A DNA stretch of 64,000 bases from Bacillus sp. FJAT-14578 (GTDB lineage Bacteria > Bacillota > Bacilli > Bacillales > Bacillaceae_H), in the NCBI RefSeq assembly GCF_000504165.1, contig NZ_KI632507.1, positions 248,286 through 312,285 on the forward strand, read 5' to 3'. The position numbers and the translations under genes were made by a program. Numbering within the stretch: position 1 is the stretch's first letter; each line of letters begins with the position of its first letter. The notes under the pieces were generated by a model that did not search any database, was not told where the DNA came from, and saw only the letters and a list, made by a program, of their open reading frames with translations. Of the stretch, positions 61,793 to 64,000 are shown one piece after another.

Positions 61793-61900
61793 ACAAACCA
61801 TCTCCCGTAAAAATGATGAAATCAAATTATTTGTCATTTTACATAGTTAAGTGTATTACTTCCAGCTTCAGGATGATCATAGAGGAAAACTCGTCATTTG

Positions 61901-62009
61901 AAAACGTATACAAAAAATCACTCCTTTATTTTTAAATTAATGCGGCAAGGAAATAAACCAGCAGCATACCATTGCCCAAATTGTATATTAACGTATTCAT
62001 TAATGTCAA
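61901..62009 (-). promoter_or_regulatory. CitMHS gene promoter with embedded operator
   Basis: Minus-strand TTGACA (62009-62004) and TATACA (61987-61982) with a 16-base spacer that contains AATGAATACGTTA. A second AAAACGTATACAAA is at 61901-61914. The shared core is GTATAC/GAATAC. Confidence 0.6.
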
Positions 62010-62159
62010 CATAATTTTTAGAATATTTCGCCTTATTTCTGACGTTTTAATTATAAAAATCCGTAGAGAATCTATATATAATATAGGAAAAGTAAATGTT
62101 AAATGGCAATTGGATATAATTATTTAAAACTTTATTTTTATTAAAATGAATAAAAACTA

Positions 62160-62189
62160 TTGACTTTAATGTATACGTTATTCGATAAT
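62160..62189 (+). promoter_or_regulatory. Tartrate-locus promoter with embedded operator
   Basis: TTGACT (62160-62165) and GATAAT (62184-62189), 18-base spacer containing AATGTATACGTTA. The same motif is inside the divergent CitMHS promoter. Confidence 0.6.
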
Positions 62190-62259
62190 TAGCTCATAAG
62201 ATATTCACATTAAGCTAATCCACACGACAGAGATGTGGATAGTGGTAGGAGGTCAATCG

Positions 62260-62480
62260 ATGAGTGAAAAACGTGTTTTGCATTCCTGATGACGGAATTG
62301 GAAAAGAGGTAGTAACAGAAGGGGTACGTATACTGGATCATTTAGTTCAAGCATCAGACGGGAAGGCTTCTTTTGAAAGCGATTTCTCCTATTGGGGTTG
62401 TGAGTATTACTCAGAAAATGGACGTATGATGGATGCTGACAGATTAGAAAAACTTAAACACGATTCTGTTATTTTTGGGT
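62260..62480 (+). pseudogene. Tartrate/isopropylmalate-type dehydrogenase, N-terminal fragment
   Basis: GTAGGAGG and ATG at 62260, but reading MSEKRVLHS stops at once; the coding frame (from GTG at 62264) continues VFCIPDDGIGKEVVTEGVRI, SDFSYWGCEYYSENGRMMDA and HDSVIFG. This is the N-terminus of a beta-decarboxylating dehydrogenase such as tartrate dehydrogenase. After residue 73 it joins foreign sequence. A start frameshift and the deletion make it dead. Confidence 0.8.
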
Positions 62481-62588
62481 TCACTCCCGCTAGCTAAAGC
62501 AATCGATACAACCGGAACCGGAGTGTTAATAGCAGATATTATCATCGGAGCTTTGAGCAGTTATCCAATTTCTTCCCTTTCTACATGA
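62478..62588 (+). pseudogene. DASS-type transporter fragment
   Basis: 36 codons read GSLPLAKAIDTTGTGVLIAD followed by IIIGALSSYPISS. LPL-KAxxxTGxxxLIAD occurs in divalent-anion:Na+ symporters (SLC13/DASS). It abuts the dehydrogenase fragment directly, so the deletion fused two genes. Confidence 0.45.
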
Positions 62589-62618
62589 ACTAAATTAAAG
62601 ATAAAAAGGAGAGTTATT

Positions 62619-63530
62619 ATGAGAGTTATGATGGATAAGATACAGCAAAAAGAAAAGATGACGGATCTGATGTCAAAGTTTGTTTCCCTGGTTAGCTACA
62701 AACTTCCTGATGATGTGGAAAATAAACTGAAAGAGCTAAGTGAAGAGGAAGATAATAAGCTTGCAAAAACGATCTACAAAACTATGTTTGAAAACCAGAA
62801 GCTAGCTTATGAGTTAAAGAGACCTTCATGTCAGGATACAGGTGTTCTCCAGTTTTTTGTTAAGTGCGGACAGAACTTCCCCTTGATTGGGCAGTTAGAT
62901 AGCATTCTGAGGGATAGTGTGTATAAGTCAACTCAAGAAACTCCATTGCGACACAATTCTGTAGAAACATTTGATGAATACAATACAGGAAAGAACATCG
63001 GTGACGGTTCACCAAGCATCTTCTGGGAAATTGAAGAAGACAGTGATAAAGTGGAAATCTATACTTATATGGCAGGAGGAGGTTGTACCCTTCCTGGAGT
63101 GGCGACGGTTCTAATGCCGGGTGAAGGCTATGAAGGTGTGGTAAAGTTTGTGCTCGATCGGATGACTAGTTATGGAATTAACGCCTGTCCTCCACTTCTT
63201 GTTGGTGTAGGCGTCGGTACTTCTGTAGAAACAGCAGCTATGAACTCTAAAAAGGCTCTTATGAGATCTGTTGGAAGTCGTAATGAAAATGAAAATGCTG
63301 CTAAAATGGAAAAACTTCTTGAAGATGGAATTAACGCTATTGGCCTTGGACCTCAGGGACTTAAAGGATCTAAATCTGTCATGGGGGTAAATGTTGTAAA
63401 TACGGCAAGACATCCATCTACGATTGGAGTTGCCGTTAATACAGGGTGCTGGTCCCATAGAAGAGGAAAGATCACTTTTGACAGTAATTTGAACTATGAA
63501 ATTAGTACTCACGAGGGGGTAACACTATGA
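62619..63530 (+). CDS. ttdA: L(+)-tartrate/fumarate hydratase alpha subunit
   Basis: 303 residues, AAAGGAGAG upstream. RPSCQDTGVLQFFVKCG holds the first Fe-S cysteine; GGGCTLPGVATVLMPGEGYE and VNTGCWSHRRGKITFDS supply further conserved Cys and substrate segments of the class I hydro-lyase alpha domain. With TtdB it dehydrates tartrate to oxaloacetate, or hydrates fumarate. Overlaps ttdB by 4 bases. Divergent from a citrate-type carrier. Confidence 0.9.
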   Translation: MRVMMDKIQQKEKMTDLMSKFVSLVSYKLPDDVENKLKELSEEEDNKLAKTIYKTMFENQKLAYELKRPSCQDTGVLQFFVKCGQNFPLIGQLDSILRDSVYKSTQETPLRHNSVETFDEYNTGKNIGDGSPSIFWEIEEDSDKVEIYTYMAGGGCTLPGVATVLMPGEGYEGVVKFVLDRMTSYGINACPPLLVGVGVGTSVETAAMNSKKALMRSVGSRNENENAAKMEKLLEDGINAIGLGPQGLKGSKSVMGVNVVNTARHPSTIGVAVNTGCWSHRRGKITFDSNLNYEISTHEGVTL

Positions 63531-64000
63531 GTAAAAAAGTATTAACCACACCTATAAAAGATGAGGATCTTAAGGACATAAGAATTGGGGACATTATCTA
63601 TCTAACAGGTACACTGGTTACTTGCAGGGATGTTGCCCACAGGAGACTCATAGAAGAGAAAATCCCTTTACCTGTAGATCTTAAGGGAAAAGCTATATTT
63701 CACGCAGGTCCCATTGTTAGAGACCTTGGAAATGAAAAGTACGAAATCGTTTCTATTGGTCCAACAACGAGTATGAGAATGGAAAAGTTTGAAAAGGAAT
63801 TTATCGAAGAAACGGGTGTTAAACTTATTGTTGGAAAAGGCGGAATGGGGAAGAACACCGAAGAAGGATGCAAGAATCATAAAGCACTGCATCTCGTCTT
63901 CCCAGCCGGAAATGCTGTTTATGCGGCAACAAAGGTGGAACAAATCAGAGAAGTACACTGGAAAGACCTTGGAATGCCTGAATCTCTTTGGGTATGTGAA
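63527..64000 (+). CDS. ttdB: L(+)-tartrate/fumarate hydratase beta subunit (continues past the window)
   Basis: 158 codons visible, no stop. IGDIIYLTGTLVTCRDVAHR, IFHAGPIVR, VSIGPTTSMRMEKFE and IVGKGGMGKNTEEGCKNHKA are the swivelling-domain motifs of class I hydro-lyase beta subunits. The ATGA overlap with ttdA indicates coupled translation of the two subunits of one enzyme. Confidence 0.93.
   Translation, partial: MSKKVLTTPIKDEDLKDIRIGDIIYLTGTLVTCRDVAHRRLIEEKIPLPVDLKGKAIFHAGPIVRDLGNEKYEIVSIGPTTSMRMEKFEKEFIEETGVKLIVGKGGMGKNTEEGCKNHKALHLVFPAGNAVYAATKVEQIREVHWKDLGMPESLWVCE

Overview
The window looks like chromosomal DNA of an aerobic, endospore-forming, low-GC member of the Bacillaceae, possibly a soil or rhizosphere species. 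The evidence is AT-rich sequence with GGAGG-type ribosome binding sites, TTG and GTG starts, SpoVS, a Cse60-like sporulation peptide, YdjO plus a cold-shock protein, Bacillus-type PhaQ/PhaP, an S-layer-homology protein, and cre-like and sigma-54 (SigL) promoter motifs. No rRNA or tRNA gene was seen.

Layout. (1) 1-7.4 kb: end of a thioredoxin reductase gene and a thioredoxin-like gene, then a YheO-type regulator divergent from a run of RidA, a transsulfuration-family lyase, a D-cysteine-desulfhydrase-like enzyme, a MalY/PatB C-S lyase and an NhaC antiporter. (2) 7.4-9.5 kb: remnants (IS6 transposase, serine resolvase tail, OsmC pseudogene) and dispersed repeats. (3) 9.5-17.8 kb: GntR regulator, palindromic operators, a cre site, then PLP gamma-lyase, homoserine dehydrogenase, aldehyde dehydrogenase, aspartase and a basic-amino-acid permease. 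The enzyme order fits canavanine -> homoserine -> aspartate semialdehyde -> aspartate -> fumarate. (4) 18.1-24.6 kb: an integrative element with a large serine recombinase, DUF3987 protein, CHC2 primase-like protein and small HTH proteins. (5) 24.5-26.8 kb: two aegerolysin-like genes, one fused to LGFP repeats. (6) 27.9-33.8 kb: three sigma-54 promoters driving a methionine-gamma-lyase-like gene, a cystine-type ABC importer, and a truncated sulfide:quinone oxidoreductase; a broken aminotransferase lies between. (7) 33.8-55 kb: accessory and housekeeping genes (AAA ATPase, SLH protein, decayed phaQ plus phasin, MarR/quinone reductase pair, VOC protein, streptogramin lyase, ABC exporter with regulator, ParB-like protein, YdjO/Csp, SpoVS, SET protein, ClpP paralogue, DUF3231 protein) with many pseudogenes and repeats. 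(8) 55.5-64 kb: dicarboxylate/amino-acid symporter, secreted asparaginase, SstT, and a divergent citrate-type transporter / tartrate-dehydratase locus.

How it fits together. Much of the window is amino-acid and organic-acid catabolism. Four PLP lyases act on beta- or gamma-substituted amino acids. RidA can clear the enamines they release. Several routes converge on aspartate or C4 acids (asparaginase, symporter, homoserine branch, aspartase, tartrate dehydratase). Strong decay, with at least fifteen gene remnants and five families of short dispersed repeats, marks it as a recombination-prone accessory region. The canavanine assignment is the most valuable hypothesis; it rests on pathway logic and family membership, not on a search.
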